Shown: positions 14,201 to 23,747, counted from the first letter of the stretch. The stretch is 64,000 bases of DNA from Marthasterias glacialis (GCA_911728455.2 OU452219.1:1059001-1123000); one strand, 5' to 3'. The notes: a model not told the origin generated them from the sequence alone. A program made the numbers and translations.

Positions 14201-14971
14201 ACAAGTTTTGAAGCCATAATTTTGTCAGCGATTACAGCATTCTAAATGACAGCATTTCTCAGAGCAGTCGACCGAGCCATTCTTAAGTTCTACCAATCAT
14301 AGCAACTGTGTATCAATGACACCCATGTGGGTAGTGTGTACAACAAAGTTGTCATGCTCTGCCCCACACCACAAAAGCCACGATGCAGCAATCCAAATGG
14401 TGGAAGCTTTCTGACATTTTGTAGCGGGATTTTAATGTGATCCCCGGTTATATGGTAGGTTAAGGTCGAATGGCTTCTGACTGGGACCCCGAAATTGACA
14501 AAATAGGGAGAGTGCCAACATTAGGGCTAGATAGCTACGCTGGTAGGGCGCCAGCTCATTAATCTGGAAGTCAGAGATTAAAATCCCTTTCTAGTCATTT
14601 TTTGTTTAACCCCAAAATGGGATTTTAATAAATCAGATTTTTGTCAGAATTCTTGACGCATGTTCGGGGCTGTGATTAGCAGAGCATAATGGTCTTTTGG
14701 CTCCAGACTGACTTTCAGAAAATTGTTACTTTATCAGTTGATCGTCTGTTTTAATACAGAGAAGTTAAAATAGTTTGAAGCCATTTTAACTCACACTATC
14801 AAACCGTCATCAAATATTTACATGTACATCTGGCTCTTTTTTTTTTCCTTTCAACCATAGGTCTGTATCGGTGGGAAGGGAATACCAGCAAGTTTCATCC
14901 AGTTCCTATCTAGACGAGTTCCTCTCAGCGTAGCATATTTGCGAATGTTTGTTGAAGCAGAACACATGTAA
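2295..14971 (+). CDS. Tandem START-domain protein (3' part of gene, 11 exons)
   Basis: Exons: 2295-2438, 3944-4227, 5525-5637, 6503-7144, 9317-9446, 9872-9937, 11538-11634, 12417-12459, 13029-13108, 13893-14048, 14861-14971. All junctions are GT-AG and phases match, giving 621 residues and a TAA stop; the 5' end lies outside the window. Residues about 1-190 and 400-620 both read as START (StAR-related lipid transfer) folds. The C-terminal copy has GWFFHSLAKDVVILQK, the PPEEVYKAVKNPRTR helix, the SRDF motif, SGWVIEP and SMVTYLVQV. The N-terminal copy shows matching steps: GWQLSGIYSNLRVWK, DILATMQNVTKYQEWNADV, DRKDIVIQ, then a LLQPV/SVIHYI end. Exon 4 encodes a Ser/Gly-rich linker. START domains bind a single lipid or sterol in a hydrophobic cavity. 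The C-terminal copy is nearest in feel to STARD9-type START, but I cannot assign orthology. Human START proteins each have one such domain, so the tandem form is unusual. Confidence 0.85.
2439..3943 (+). other. Intron of START gene, no recognised element
   Basis: Sequence between exons one and two of the visible START gene. Short open stretches exist but have no splice or protein support. I see no RNA gene or clear repeat. Confidence 0.5.
4976..5117. repeat. Fold-back element, about 140 bp
   Basis: Ends read ATGCATTTTA and its imperfect complement near 5107-5117. Inner parts also pair, for example GTGAAATCTGG near 5017 with CCAGATTTC near 5070. It lies in a START-gene intron. A related loop motif (ggcttcgcc) occurs at 61.0 kb. 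Confidence 0.6.
5985..6255 (-). mobile_element. tRNA-derived SINE, inverted copy
   Basis: Read on the minus strand this begins with the same tRNA-like head as the SINE at 1731 (B box GGTTCGAGTCC near 6190-6200) and continues into the same body. It ends in the intron before the 6503 exon of the START gene. Confidence 0.7.
8110..8141. repeat. (AAT)n microsatellite
   Basis: About ten AAT units with one AAC interruption, inside the long intron 7145-9316. Confidence 0.85.
8435..8670. repeat. Degenerate TCCTCC-rich tandem repeat
   Basis: Repeated variants of TCCTCCAAATCCTCC and CCTCAATCC run through this intronic block. It is purine/pyrimidine biased, and a short GGAGGATTATGGAGG reversal sits near the right end. 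Confidence 0.6.
8845..9235 (+). pseudogene. 5'-truncated non-LTR retrotransposon relic (CR1/L2/Jockey-type 3' end)
   Basis: A frame around 8937-9090 reads PMPSKAYGDRAFSIYAPILW and continues to RPPAYMRAVSESGVLKSQLK then TFIFKRHYS and a stop. This matches the familiar C-terminal tail of CR1/L2/Jockey-like reverse-transcriptase proteins (YGDRxFS...LW..LP...R...S...FK..LK..LF). Upstream, a frame reading KELISVNETNIRTRSNRVRL is offset and ends in a stop, so the copy is broken. It lies in the intron before the 9317 exon. The rest of the element is absent. Confidence 0.7.
10307..10463 (+). repeat. Dispersed repeat shared with 55.9 kb
   Basis: It contains GACTTCCAAAATGGCACAAC and GATGATGACGTCAGGTGAAT. 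Both blocks recur in the same order and orientation at 55869-56042 in a kanadaptin intron. No coding potential; family not recognised. Confidence 0.7.
10578..10738. repeat. Short inverted-repeat element, about 160 bp
   Basis: The left end ATAGATCGTTCCGGC pairs imperfectly with the right end GCCGGAATGGTCTAT. The form suggests a MITE; family unknown. It lies in the intron between START-gene exons at 9872 and 11538. Confidence 0.55.
10954..11153. repeat. GGGCCCAATTTCATAG-family fold-back element
   Basis: It is bounded by GGGGCACAATTTCAAAGAGC and the reverse of GGGCCCAATTTCATAG, with a diverged AGCAGCGCTATGAAATTGGG at the right edge. The inner TTACCAGAATAAGG and CTGGTATCCTGC motifs are shared with the copies at 18.0, 18.4, 39.9 and 59.8 kb. 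Confidence 0.7.
11270..11435 (+). repeat. Possible retroposon 3' end with (ACCTT)n tail
   Basis: AAATAAATTTGAAGTT runs directly into four short ACCTT units at 11405-11427. A unique AT-rich body followed by a short tandem tail is typical of LINE or SINE 3' ends, but no coding part is seen. Confidence 0.35.
11872..12215. repeat. Inverted pair of tRNA-like repeats (large imperfect palindrome)
   Basis: The left arm carries, on the minus strand, a tRNA-like block with B box GGTTCGAATCCCACC (about 11965-11985) and an A-box-like TGGTCTAGTTGGTA. The right arm near 12110-12140 repeats the B-box part on the plus strand. Outer ends also match: ACCCATACACCAA near 11880 pairs with TTGGTGTATGGGT near 12195-12208. 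The centre holds two copies of a GCTAAATTTGCATCGGGG-like block. It lies just upstream of the exon at 12417. Confidence 0.7.
12665..13010 (+). repeat. Tandem repeat, about 120 bp x 3
   Basis: Three successive units each hold ATATTGCAGGCTGGC, a CATTCAAAACCACAGT block and GGTCAGACAGTAGGAGG. They fill most of the 12460-13028 intron. Each unit contains a splice-acceptor-like ATATTGCAG, but the conserved START reading frame does not use it. Confidence 0.8.
13389..13572. repeat. Fold-back MITE, about 184 bp
   Basis: The left arm AGGAAACTATAACTAGTAAA pairs with its complement at the right end near 13550-13572. Pairing continues through the TACAACCATGTAAAAATC block near 13430 and its complement near 13520. 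The loop is about 65 bp. No coding capacity. Confidence 0.8.
13580..13800 (+). repeat. Tandem repeat, about 45 bp x 5
   Basis: Units of GCATTTTGGCTGGTAACC followed by TATTACTGCTnAnTAA recur five times with substitutions. They end about 90 bp before the exon at 13893. The GGCTGGTAACC motif also occurs inside the fold-back family at 18.0 kb, so the array may derive from it. Confidence 0.75.
14523..14605 (+). mobile_element. tRNA-like SINE head
   Basis: AGGGCTAGATAGCTACGCTG starts a tRNA-like block with A box, a CCAGC...TCTGG anticodon-like stem and a mutated B box. It continues into TTTTTGTTTAACCCCAAA. The element at 16867 has the same design (tRNA-like block then TTTGTTCACCCCAAA), which makes a SINE family more likely than a tRNA gene. 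Confidence 0.55.
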
Positions 14972-16185
14972 ATAATTCAACGACTTCAATAGGAAACTGA
15001 AATAACCCATGGTACCACGTCATTGAATTGTGATGATGTTAGAGTCAACAGATTTGCAAACCAGTCCTACGTTGGAAGAACTAAGACCCCAACAAAGGGG
15101 CTGAGAAAGTAACGGAATCCCTTACTTTATTTAACCATGCTGCCCTTATTTTTGATTATCAGCTTTCGCTCATCACCTTCATTTAAAAAAAGAACGGAAA
15201 AAAACCCTGCATTTTAAAGACATTTCTTTTCCTCGGTACTAACTACTGTAGGGAAAAAACAATTGTCATTTGGTGCAAAATCATTTAAAAAGTAAACTTA
15301 CTGGCCCTTTCTCCACAAAACAAGTTTGTTTAATCAAACAAACAAGTTGATAAACAAACAAATAATTGTTCTGCCTTATTTTATTTGAGCTACAGTCACA
15401 GCAAATGTTTGTCTTTATATTTGATTACTGTTTATCTTGCAAGTTGTCACAGTGCTGAAGACACGACAAAAACAAATCCAAATGTGTATACATTTTAATG
15501 GTGCTTATTTGATTGTAGTCATCATACATATTTTGTAATGTGAACATTTGTCAAAATACATGCAATAATTTTTTTTGCATGTGCTTAATATTTTAGTGGC
15601 TGTTAAATATTGTTCACTTAAATTTTACTTTTGTATGAAACTAATGCTGCATTGTTCCTGTACTTCACCAATGACAAGATCTGGATTGGACAAGTAGAAA
15701 ATAATGCCGTATAGGTAATTTTGTTTGGTTACAAATTGTTGAAAAAAATGTATGTGATATTTAAAGTGCATGAATTTGCTGAGCAGCCAAAATCAGTGTT
15801 GTAAAACTCTCAAAACCTGGTCTCAAGACCTTTTTTTAGGTCTCTGGACCATCAAAGTCTCGGGGGGCGTGGGGAGTCTCCCCCTTGGAAGGCTTGGTAT
15901 CGGTCTAGAATGCCGTGGTCTCGGTCTGGGACTTTTAGGTCACAACTACAACACTGGCCAAAATGCAAAATAAGGTGTATTCTTGTGCCTGAGTCTGTGA
16001 TTACTTTTTGCTTAAATTAAACGGTTCAACTTGTTAACATACTTATATGTTAGGTGTTTATACATGTAACTGCAAGGCAAAAAAGGGGCATCATCGTTGT
16101 ATGTTTGCTATGTTTTAGGTTTCTTTTTAAGAAAAGTTGATTAGACAACAAATTTGTCCTGTGAATAATTTTGAAAATGAAATTA

Positions 16186-16202
16186 AATAAATTTTAAATA
16201 AA
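16186..16202 (+). terminator. Tentative poly(A) signals of the START gene
   Basis: Two AATAAA hexamers, at 16186 and 16197, follow the START stop codon by about 1.2 kb. No earlier canonical hexamer was seen in that interval. Position is the only support. Confidence 0.35.
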
Positions 16203-16329
16203 AATCCAAAGTTTAAAAACTCAAATTAGATTAAACTCAAAGGATCTTAAATCGATCTTGTTAAATAATGGGTCTTGATTTTTAGATGGCGTTAAATATT
16301 GTTTGCAAAATTGCTCCTACTAATATGCT

Positions 16330-16675
16330 TACTCTCTTTGAATCAAGATAAGGTACAGCTGTAGTAGTACAGGCAAAATGGCTATCACTTTATGCTTCGT
16401 CTCTTTGAATCAAGATGAGGTACAAGCCTTGATAATGTTGATATCCATACCCTCTTTGAATCAAGATGAGGTACAAGCCTTGATAATGTTGATATCCATA
16501 CCCTCTTTGAATCAAGATGAGGTACAAGCCTTGATGTTGATATCCATACCCTCTTTGAATCAAGATGAGGTACAAGCCTTGATAATGTTGATATCCATAC
16601 TCTCTTTGAATCAAGATGAGGTACAAGCCTTGATAATATTGATATCCGTATTTTTTTGAATCAAGACAAAGCACA
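16330..16675. repeat. Minisatellite, about 51-bp unit x 5-6
   Basis: Units start CTCTTTGAATCAAGATGAGG and end TTGATATCCATAC, with one short unit near 16530. Because 51 is a multiple of three and the unit lacks stops in one frame of each strand, both strands show a spurious repetitive reading frame of about 93 codons. Confidence 0.9.
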
Positions 16676-16866
16676 GAATTAAATATGTTTGCTGATTGCT
16701 TCAGTGCTGGTAACCTTAAACTATTTCATTTTTAAAGACATGCTTTCACAAAAACAAAGGTGTTAAGTTATGTTTTCTTGGTCATGGTTAACCAGTGACG
16801 TACAAGTATGTATTAAACTATGTTTGTCCTTCCAGTTTAGTAGGGACAATTTAGACCACCAACATA

Positions 16867-16940
16867 GGGCTAGATTGCTCAATCGGTTGAGCACCGACTC
16901 GTAAACTCGGAGTTCACAGGTTCAAATCCCGCTCTAGCCA
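16867..16940 (+). mobile_element. tRNA-like SINE head (Thr-like)
   Basis: It has a tRNA-like layout: GGGCTAGA...TCTAGCC ends, A box TTGCTCAATCGGTTGAG and B box GGTTCAAATCC. The anticodon arm (CCGACTCGTAAACTCGG) does not give a regular 5-bp stem with a 7-base loop. A SINE-like TTTGTTCACCCCAAA follows. I read it as a SINE or tRNA pseudogene, not an active tRNA. Confidence 0.55.
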
Positions 16941-18010
16941 TGTTGTCTTTGTTCACCCCAAACTGAAATCTCATCTTTTCACATTTCAGTCAAGTTTTTT
17001 CTTTATTACAGCAAGTTCAAGATGACGAGGGACATTTTGTTTTACGCTGAAATCAAATGCAATATTTTTCTGTCCTCTGAAATTGTATGATTAAGTCCAA
17101 ATTAAAAATGAGTAGAGTACCGTGTTTCAGTGTCAGTATCTCCCAAATAGGGTCCATTGCTATCCTCATTCGGGAAAGAGGGTGCGGGTGTATCCCAATG
17201 GGGGTAGTTTGAGTGACAGCAACCATTTCATATTTGAAATTATTTTATATTAGTGGAACATTTCACCTGTAAGTATTACATGAAATAAATATGTATTTTC
17301 CTGCAAAGATGCTGTATACTACAACATTGTAACATAGTTGTACACTTACTGTTTGGAAATATAAATATGTTTTCATCCGCGATGGTTTGTCATGTTAAAT
17401 GTTGGGATAGTTGTTTAAATACGTAATCAAGGATTTTGCATGTTTGATCCGCCCGCTTTGTTGGAAATGCTCGAGTTGTTATTTTGTAAATTTCTTTTTC
17501 AAGATATTTGACAATTCAAGACTTTTTGTGATAAGAATTGATAAAGTCTTGGAATGATGAGTGCTTCATATGAACAGAGTATGAATAATTATTTTGTGTG
17601 TGTGTGTGCATTTGTAAATTTATTCCAGATTGTTATCAACTCTCTTAAATTAAAAGTGATGGTACATCCACCACCGTTTTGAAATGCTCACAGCATCAGT
17701 TTGGATAATGTCAATTTTGTACAGGGTATCAGTCAAGCCCAAAAGTGTTTCTAAATTAAGTGCACTCTCCTTTGAAAAAAAGAAAAGAAAAGTATGTCTG
17801 AAAATAATTGTATACCAAATAATCTAATAGTTTGCAACCCACCCAACTTTAAAGCACATACTTACTTAAAGGGAAGTTTCAGGTAGCAACATGGATCTTT
17901 AAGACTTGAAGATGTTCTAAACAAAGCTTGTCATTGTAACATTTCTATTTAATGCTCAGATTAGTATGTTCGGTTTATCTTTAAAATTGGTCATTGACTC
18001 ACCAGCCAAC
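16941..18010. other. Intergenic AT-rich DNA
   Basis: I see no gene or clear repeat here, only short simple runs such as the (GT)n near 17596-17608. Confidence 0.5.
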
Positions 18011-18011
18011 A

Positions 18012-18200
18012 GGGTGCAATTTCATAGAGCTGCTTAAGCAGAAAATACTGCTTAAAACATTTCTGCTAAGCAAAACGAAGCAGGGTACCAGCCACATTTT
18101 GTACAAAAGATGTTATTTTGGCTGGTAACCTTACTCTGGTAAGCATAATTTTGTTGTGCTTAGCTGCCTTTTGCTTAAGCAGCTCTATGAAATTGGGCCC
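18012..18200. repeat. GGGCCCAATTTCATAG-family fold-back element
   Basis: Ends are an imperfect GGGTGCAATTTCATAGAGCT and the complement of GGGCCCAATTTCATAGAGC. The left CTGCTTAAGCAG and right TGCTTAAGCAGC blocks are parts of the terminal inverted repeats, and the inside carries TTGGCTGGTAACC. Confidence 0.85.
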
Positions 18201-18352
18201 AGGATCAGTTAGCTTGATGTTTGACTGGTACCACAGGTTTTTTTTACTAGTCCATACCATTTGAAGGTTACCTAACAACATTTGAAGCTGTTAACAGACG
18301 TGTATGTACAGCCAATGTGCAGGCAGGGTTTGGATGCAGTGATCGTACTGCT

Positions 18353-18546
18353 GGGCCCAATTTCATAGAGCTGCTTAAGCAGAAAGTATTGCTTAATTGT
18401 TTTCTGCTAAGCAAAATAAGCAGGATACCAGTTACAAATTTGTACATGTGACATGGTGTTTTGGCTGGTGACCTTATTTTGGTAAGCATAATTTTGTTGT
18501 GCTCAGCTACTTGTTGTGCTTATAAGCATCTCTTTGAAATTGGGCC
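18353..18546. repeat. GGGCCCAATTTCATAG-family fold-back element
   Basis: A second copy about 150 bp after the previous one and in the same orientation. It has the same terminal inverted repeats and inner TTGGCTGGT motif, with ordinary sequence divergence. Confidence 0.85.
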
Positions 18547-19278
18547 TATACCCTACAAGGAAATGTCAGTTGGCCAGTCAACTCACTGTTAGACGCAGGG
18601 TACCGGTATACCTTTGGTAATTACTCCACAAATTAATGACCAAGTTCTGGAGAGCTGTTGACAGTATGAAACTCTGTGAGAAACGATTCTCTTTGAAGTC
18701 ATGTGGTTTTAGAGAAAGAGATCGTTTCTGCCCCAAAATTTGAATCTGAGAAATGATTCATGCCTGAATCTCTTTTTCACGGAATGAAATTGACAGTCAG
18801 TTTCAGCATTTTCGGCTCTTTCTATATGTGCAAATATAACCTCTCCAGATTTTCGCCGATCTCAAAAATGCTACCATCTTTTGAACCAAAATTTTCACAG
18901 GCTATTTTTGTGGTATAAATGCAGTTATACAGGATTGAAACAAACGTCTGGTTCAAAATACCAAAGGTGTTCCTTACCTATATGGACAAACGCTAGTGTT
19001 TGAAGTTCACAGTGTCTTCTGAGTGTATCGGTCGAAATGTCAATTTGTTGTACCATCTTCTTGTCACAGCCTTCGCAATCTCTTTAAAAGTTAACATGAT
19101 GCTACCTAAAGTTGACCCCGATAGTCTCCACAATGGAAAGATTCAAGCTGGTTTTTTTTTCTCACACATTTAAGAACCCATTTTAATGGGATGAGCTCTT
19201 ACACCTGTGTGTGTCAGTTCTGTGAAAGTAGGTTCTTGAGAGTGATGTGTTTCATCTCAGTGAATCCAGATGATAATA
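18547..19278. other. Intergenic DNA without recognised gene
   Basis: No convincing coding frame or repeat boundary was found. Confidence 0.45.
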
Positions 19279-19764
19279 TAGGTTTTCCCGGCCAATTAAA
19301 AAAAAAATCATTCAATTTAACACTCGGCTCATTTGATTTAGCGAGAAAATGAATGCTCCGTTGCATCAGCATTTAACAATCAAAGGAGTCATTCGATTTC
19401 AACAATTTTGCATTCACTGATCAAATGAGGTCATTCAAATTCATTAGGCTGCAAGATCATTCAATTTCGCACAAGGCAACAGAAAGAAGCTGGTCAACCA
19501 ATCAATTTCATCAATTGTAAATACCAGAAATTCAACTGAAGAACAGTGAAAATGTAGTCTTGAATGTCTACAAATGAAATAGAAAGATTAAAACGAACCT
19601 GAATGAGAACAAAATCATGTGGGCACGAAAACAAAATTGAACGCAATAGTACTAGCAGCTGAAAAGAAACCCTAGTCTGAATGAATTAGGAGTCATGCGT
19701 GAATTTGAATGCATGTTAATGAAACTGAAATTATTTTTTGCTGAAACTGACCAGGAAAACCTAT
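19279..19764. mobile_element. TIR transposon (MITE), short copy
   Basis: The left terminus TATAGGTTTTCCCGGCCAAT and the right terminus ACTGACCAGGAAAACCTATA are inverted repeats. The same termini bound elements at 42620 and 44740. The inside is rich in CATTCAATTT-type motifs in the left half and their complements in the right half. There is no transposase frame, so it is non-autonomous. The flanking TA suggests a TA or short AT target site. Confidence 0.8.
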
Positions 19765-20979
19765 ATTAAAATTGTCCAAAGATGGAAGATATGTGGGCAA
19801 GTACACCTAACGTATTGTCTAAGTTCACAATTTAAGTTTTTTATTAACTTTATTTTAAGCTAATTTAAACCGAATTCATAGAACTAGCATCATATCAATG
19901 CATTTTTTTTAATAAACCTTAACAACAATTTTACAATGGCAGATGTTCTCTTGTAACGGATACACTTTCATATCGACGACCTTTATAATTATCAAAAGCT
20001 TTTTTTAGTTTTCATACATTCCTAATTATTCTTACTTTTTTTGCGATTTGAGTATTTATTTAGTAATGCAACCTTTTTCGAAAAAATATGGATACAATAC
20101 TGTAAATTGTAACAAATGTTTTGTTTATCTGTCTTCCTCACATGCTTGAGAATAAACTTTAAAAAATCCTGCATTATAGATGTGTTTGTGTAGATTGAAT
20201 CATCTTGATTTATATGGGTGTTATGAAGCATTTATAAGTTGGGGTCTTAATTTTCGTAGAATTTATTTGCAGCTGGGCTTCCATGGGGTGTTACACTGCT
20301 AAAGCAAAACAACAGAAAACAGTGACTGTAAATAAACAAAATAAGCTGAATATCTCATAACTGAAATTATCGTTTTTATTAAAAACTATTGATCGGCCCG
20401 ACATCTATAAATGGTATGTTGGAACATGGAACATTCCTTATATTATAATTCGGACTTATATTTGACTTGCCCAAACTTGCATCTCCCCAGTGTATGGAGG
20501 GGGGGGGGGGGACAAGGAAAAAAGGAAAACAACACAAACGCACACACACACTTTTTGTTCTCTCTTTTTTTTATACAGGTTTTAGGGGGTGTCACTGTCG
20601 TTGTTATCTACAGCCAGTATCAGTATATCCATTGCACTCTAGTTCAGACAGGTTTGAAATTTCAGTCCCAGTTTTAAATTCGTTCTAATTAAAAAAAAAA
20701 GTATCGTGATATCACGTTGAATCGAGACGCCTTGGTAAAACATATGAGCTTTGAAAACCAAGTTTCATCATTTCCACAACGTAGCAGCACCAAAGATCAA
20801 AGGTTGACGAAACATTAGCCAAGTGAGCATAATAGTTGACTGAATTACCTGAGTCATGCTGGATATAAAATATCGTCAATCAACTAATTTTCCGCTTGAA
20901 TGACCAGCCCTTACTTGCGTTGCTTAAAATACATGGTGTCAGTGGCGTTACTAAGGGAGGAGGGCACGAGGGTGCACGT

Positions 20980-21051
20980 GCTCCCCCCCCCCCCAAGAAA
21001 AAAAAACCAAACAAACAAACAAACAAACAAACAAACAAAAAAAAAAAAAAA
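20980..21051. repeat. Simple repeats: poly-C, (AAAC)n, poly-A
   Basis: A run of C is followed by poly-A, six or so AAAC units and poly-A. It lies just before the first U5 repeat unit. Confidence 0.85.
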
Positions 21052-21433
21052 CTTATGTCTGTGCACGGGACGGATATTTTACACATGGGACGGATATTTA
21101 AGCCTAATTAAACTCAAAAATAGAATTTTATTTTAACATTTTATCATGAAAGTTATATTGATTGACACTTTCTAGCTCCCCACCCCATGTTTTGTTGCGG
21201 TCATGTGGTGGGGCAGCGCCGAGGCGGCTTTAGATTTCCAAACTGGCTGAACGCGGTGAAAGCATTTTTTGGTCGAACTGTTGAGGAGAGAGTTAAAATC
21301 ACCGTTTGGTTGTGCACTGGGGTGTGGCACGCTACCGAGGCAGTGGTAACAACAGGAGAAGGTTGAGTTTGAACAATAACCCGATCTTCCATGAACCAGA
21401 GGTATTCATAATCGTGTAACATACGTTTTGGGC

Positions 21434-21459
21434 GTAACCACCATAGCTACTACGTTGTG
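21434..21459 (+). promoter_or_regulatory. Probable snRNA proximal sequence element, U5 copy 1
   Basis: The block GTAACCACCATAGCTACTAC plus GTTGTG ends 39 bp before the U5 start. All eight copies keep this block at exactly this distance, which fits a PSE-like element bound by the snRNA activating complex. The name is inferred from position and conservation. Confidence 0.7.
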
Positions 21460-21498
21460 TTACTTGTAGCAGGTACTCCGCGAATGCTCTACGATGTT

Positions 21499-21617
21499 AT
21501 CCTCAGGCTTCTCTGCAAAGCGAATAAATCTTTCGCCTTTTACTAAAGATTTCCGTGCAGAGGACCGATAATGAGTGTCTAGACAATTTTTCACAGGCTT
21601 GACGGAAGTTGAGCCTC
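21499..21617 (+). ncRNA. RNU5: U5 spliceosomal snRNA, copy 1
   Basis: U5 aligns the exon ends during both steps of pre-mRNA splicing in the U4/U6.U5 tri-snRNP. The RNA starts ATCCTCAGGCTTCTCTGC. It carries the near-invariant stem-loop I (AAATCTTTCGCCTTTTACTA then AAGATTT), the closing strand GTGCAGAGGACC, the Sm site AATTTTTC and a 3' hairpin AGGCTTGAC-GGAA-GTTGAGCCT of 9 bp. Length of about 118 nt agrees with the usual 115-120. The lower stem CTCTGCA/TGCAGAG is perfect. Likely transcribed by Pol II from the upstream PSE-like block. It looks intact. Confidence 0.93.
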
Positions 21618-22077
21618 ATTTCAAAAATTCAAAGATAGAACTAAATGAGTTTTCACGATGTGATTAATCATGAATTAAAAAAGACACCATAGTTCTCTTG
21701 GGGGTGCCATGAACTGGTTCCCGGTTCCTACATCGTTCTCTTCTGTCTGTTTATAGGGACCGGTAGATACTACCGATATGGCGCTTTTGATAGGCCCTCG
21801 ATTGCGCGAGCGCAGTAATAATTTCCAGTTTTAGAGATGACAGTTGTCTATGTTCGTGACGTATGCATGTTGTTGTTTGACACTAGCACACGTGTGCATC
21901 GTAACCCTTCACCTGGACATTATAGTGAAACAACCGTCAACATCGAAATTCAAGCTAACTTTAGAAGAACATCTTAACTAGCGTAATTTCTACCTCCATG
22001 GTCTATACGGTGGGAGATTCTGTGTCCGTCACGTTTTGTGTAAGGCCGCATTGCATTATGGGATTACGTAGGCATAC

Positions 22078-22125
22078 ATTAGCATATACCTGGCAGAAAT
22101 CTGCCAGGTAGGCCTATATGCTAAT
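22078..22125. repeat. Near-perfect palindrome / hairpin
   Basis: ATTAGCATATACCTGGCAGA is followed after two bases by its complement, interrupted by an inserted AGGCC. It lies between U5 copies 1 and 2. Confidence 0.8.
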
Positions 22126-22204
22126 TTTCATTACCCGCTACCGGTCCTATATTCAGTCAGAACGGAAACGATGTAGGGACCGGGAACCAGTCTAGGGGTA
22201 CCAG

Positions 22205-22300
22205 GACTGTTTTTCTGTCACGTGGGTTATTCACTCTGCGACTGCGGACAGATTTCGAATGCGGAAGGTCGTGGGTTCCAATTTCACTCATGATGCCTGT
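22205..22300 (+). pseudogene. tRNA-like relic in U5 unit
   Basis: TTATTCACTCTGCGACTGCG leads to GGAAGGTCGTGGGTTCCAAT, a mutated Pol III B box. The block follows U5 copy 1 in the same orientation. No cloverleaf with a regular anticodon arm can be drawn, so it is a relic or a SINE head. Confidence 0.5.
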
Positions 22301-22755
22301 AAACATTTGTCCGTACGACTCTGTGTAAAGCGCCGAATAATTAATGTAACATGTTTGCATACAGTTTGCATGATTTAAACCGGAATATTAATAATTCAAA
22401 AGTTTGATGGAACATATTGGAAACAGGTATCGGTCAGGTTAGATATCAAGAGGACCTAGGCCTACTCTGATCTGATCGGCATTGGCGGCCGGCCGGCTTC
22501 AGGCTTCCAAACTGGCGTGAGCGCAGAAGACTAATACATTTATTATGTGTCTAAACAATTTTCTACACACGGGACGGATATTTCAGCCTAATTAAACTCA
22601 AAGATATAATTTTGTTTAAAAACTATAATTGTATACAGCAAATCCTTTTATAGTTTTGATCATGAGTTAAATTGATGAAGGTTGAGTTTGAACAATAACC
22701 CAATCTTCCATGAACCAGAGGCATCCATAATCGTGTAATATACGTTTTGGCTAAT

Positions 22756-22781
22756 GTAACCACCATAGCTACTACGTTGTG
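22756..22781 (+). promoter_or_regulatory. PSE-like element, U5 copy 2
   Basis: It has the same 26-bp block as copy 1, with the same spacing of 39 bp to the RNA start at 22821. Confidence 0.65.
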
Positions 22782-22820
22782 TTATTTTTAAGACCTTCTC
22801 CGCGATTGGTTTGCAATGTT

Positions 22821-22938
22821 ATCCTCAGGCTTTTCTGCAAATCGAATAAATCTTTCGTCTTTTACTAAAGATTTCCGTGCAGAGGACCAACAATGAGTGT
22901 CTAAAGAATTTTTCACAGGCTTGACGGAAGTTGAGCCT
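22821..22938 (+). ncRNA. RNU5: U5 spliceosomal snRNA, copy 2 (variant loop)
   Basis: The architecture matches copy 1, including the Sm site AATTTTTC and the 3' hairpin. Loop I reads CGTCTTTTACTAAAG, where the other seven copies have CGCCTTTTACTAAAG. That change falls in the near-invariant exon-contacting loop, and AAATCG replaces AAAGCG before it. This copy is the most likely to be a pseudogene or a specialised variant. Confidence 0.85.
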
Positions 22939-23029
22939 CATTTCAAACACAAAGATAGAACTAAATGAGTTTTTACGATGTAATTATCAAGAATACCAGT
23001 TATTTGTGACAGGAATGTCTTCCTTTCTA

Positions 23030-23098
23030 TGGTGGGTTTATTCACTGGCGGCCAGCTTTTGAATGTGGAAGGTCGTGGGTTCGAATCCCACCCTTTTA
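23030..23098 (+). pseudogene. tRNA-like relic in U5 unit
   Basis: Follows U5 copy 2 in the same orientation. It has an intact B box GGTTCGAATCCCACC and an upstream ACTGGCGGCCAGC block. The A box and anticodon arm are not convincing. Confidence 0.5.
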
Positions 23099-23747
23099 TA
23101 CAAAAAACTCCCGTACAACTCAGTGTAAAGCACCGAATAATTAATGCAAAGTGTTTGTATACATTGATGTGTTATTTAAATCATAATATTAATATCGCAA
23201 AAGTTTGATTGACAGGTGTCGGGCAGGTTCAATATCAAGATGACCTACTCTGATCTGATAAGCAGCAGAGGCGGCCGGCCGGCTTCGGGATTCCAAACGT
23301 GAGCGCAGAAGACCAATACATTTATGTGTATAAAAAATTTTACACACGGGATGGATATTTTAAGCCTAATTAAACTCAAATATAGAATTTTATTTTAAAA
23401 TTGTATAAAAAAATTAATGTATATACAGCAAGTTGTATACAGCAAATCCTTTATATGTTTTGATCATGAGAGTTATATTGATCGATGCTTTGTAGCTCCC
23501 CAACGCATATTTTGTTGCGGTCGTGTGGTGGACCTTGGCGGCTTTAGATTTCCAAACTGGCTGAACGCGGGGAAAGCATTTTTTGGTCGAACTGTTGAGG
23601 AGAGAGTTAAAATCCCCGTTTGGGTGTGCACTGGGGTGTGGCAGGCTACTGAGGCAGTGGTAACAACGGGAGAAGGTTGAGTTTGAACAATAACCCGATC
23701 TTCCATGAACCAGAGGTATTCATAATCGTGTAACATACGTTTTGGGC

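Noticed and set aside
16378..16674. Repetitive 93-94 codon frames on both strands
   Set aside because: Caused by a 51-bp minisatellite; no start context, splice or family support.
16867..16940. Functional tRNA-Thr gene
   Set aside because: The anticodon arm is irregular and a SINE-like body follows; the related element at 14523 is also degenerate.
22078..22100. U1 snRNA 5' end (ATACCTGGCAG resembles U1)
   Set aside because: The match is limited to a palindrome; no U1 stem-loops or Sm site follow.
21201..23736. 70-90 codon minus-strand frames repeated in U5-upstream blocks (MLHDYEYLWFMEDR...)
   Set aside because: They recur because the repeat unit recurs; frames are broken differently in each unit and they overlap the upstream control region of the U5 genes.
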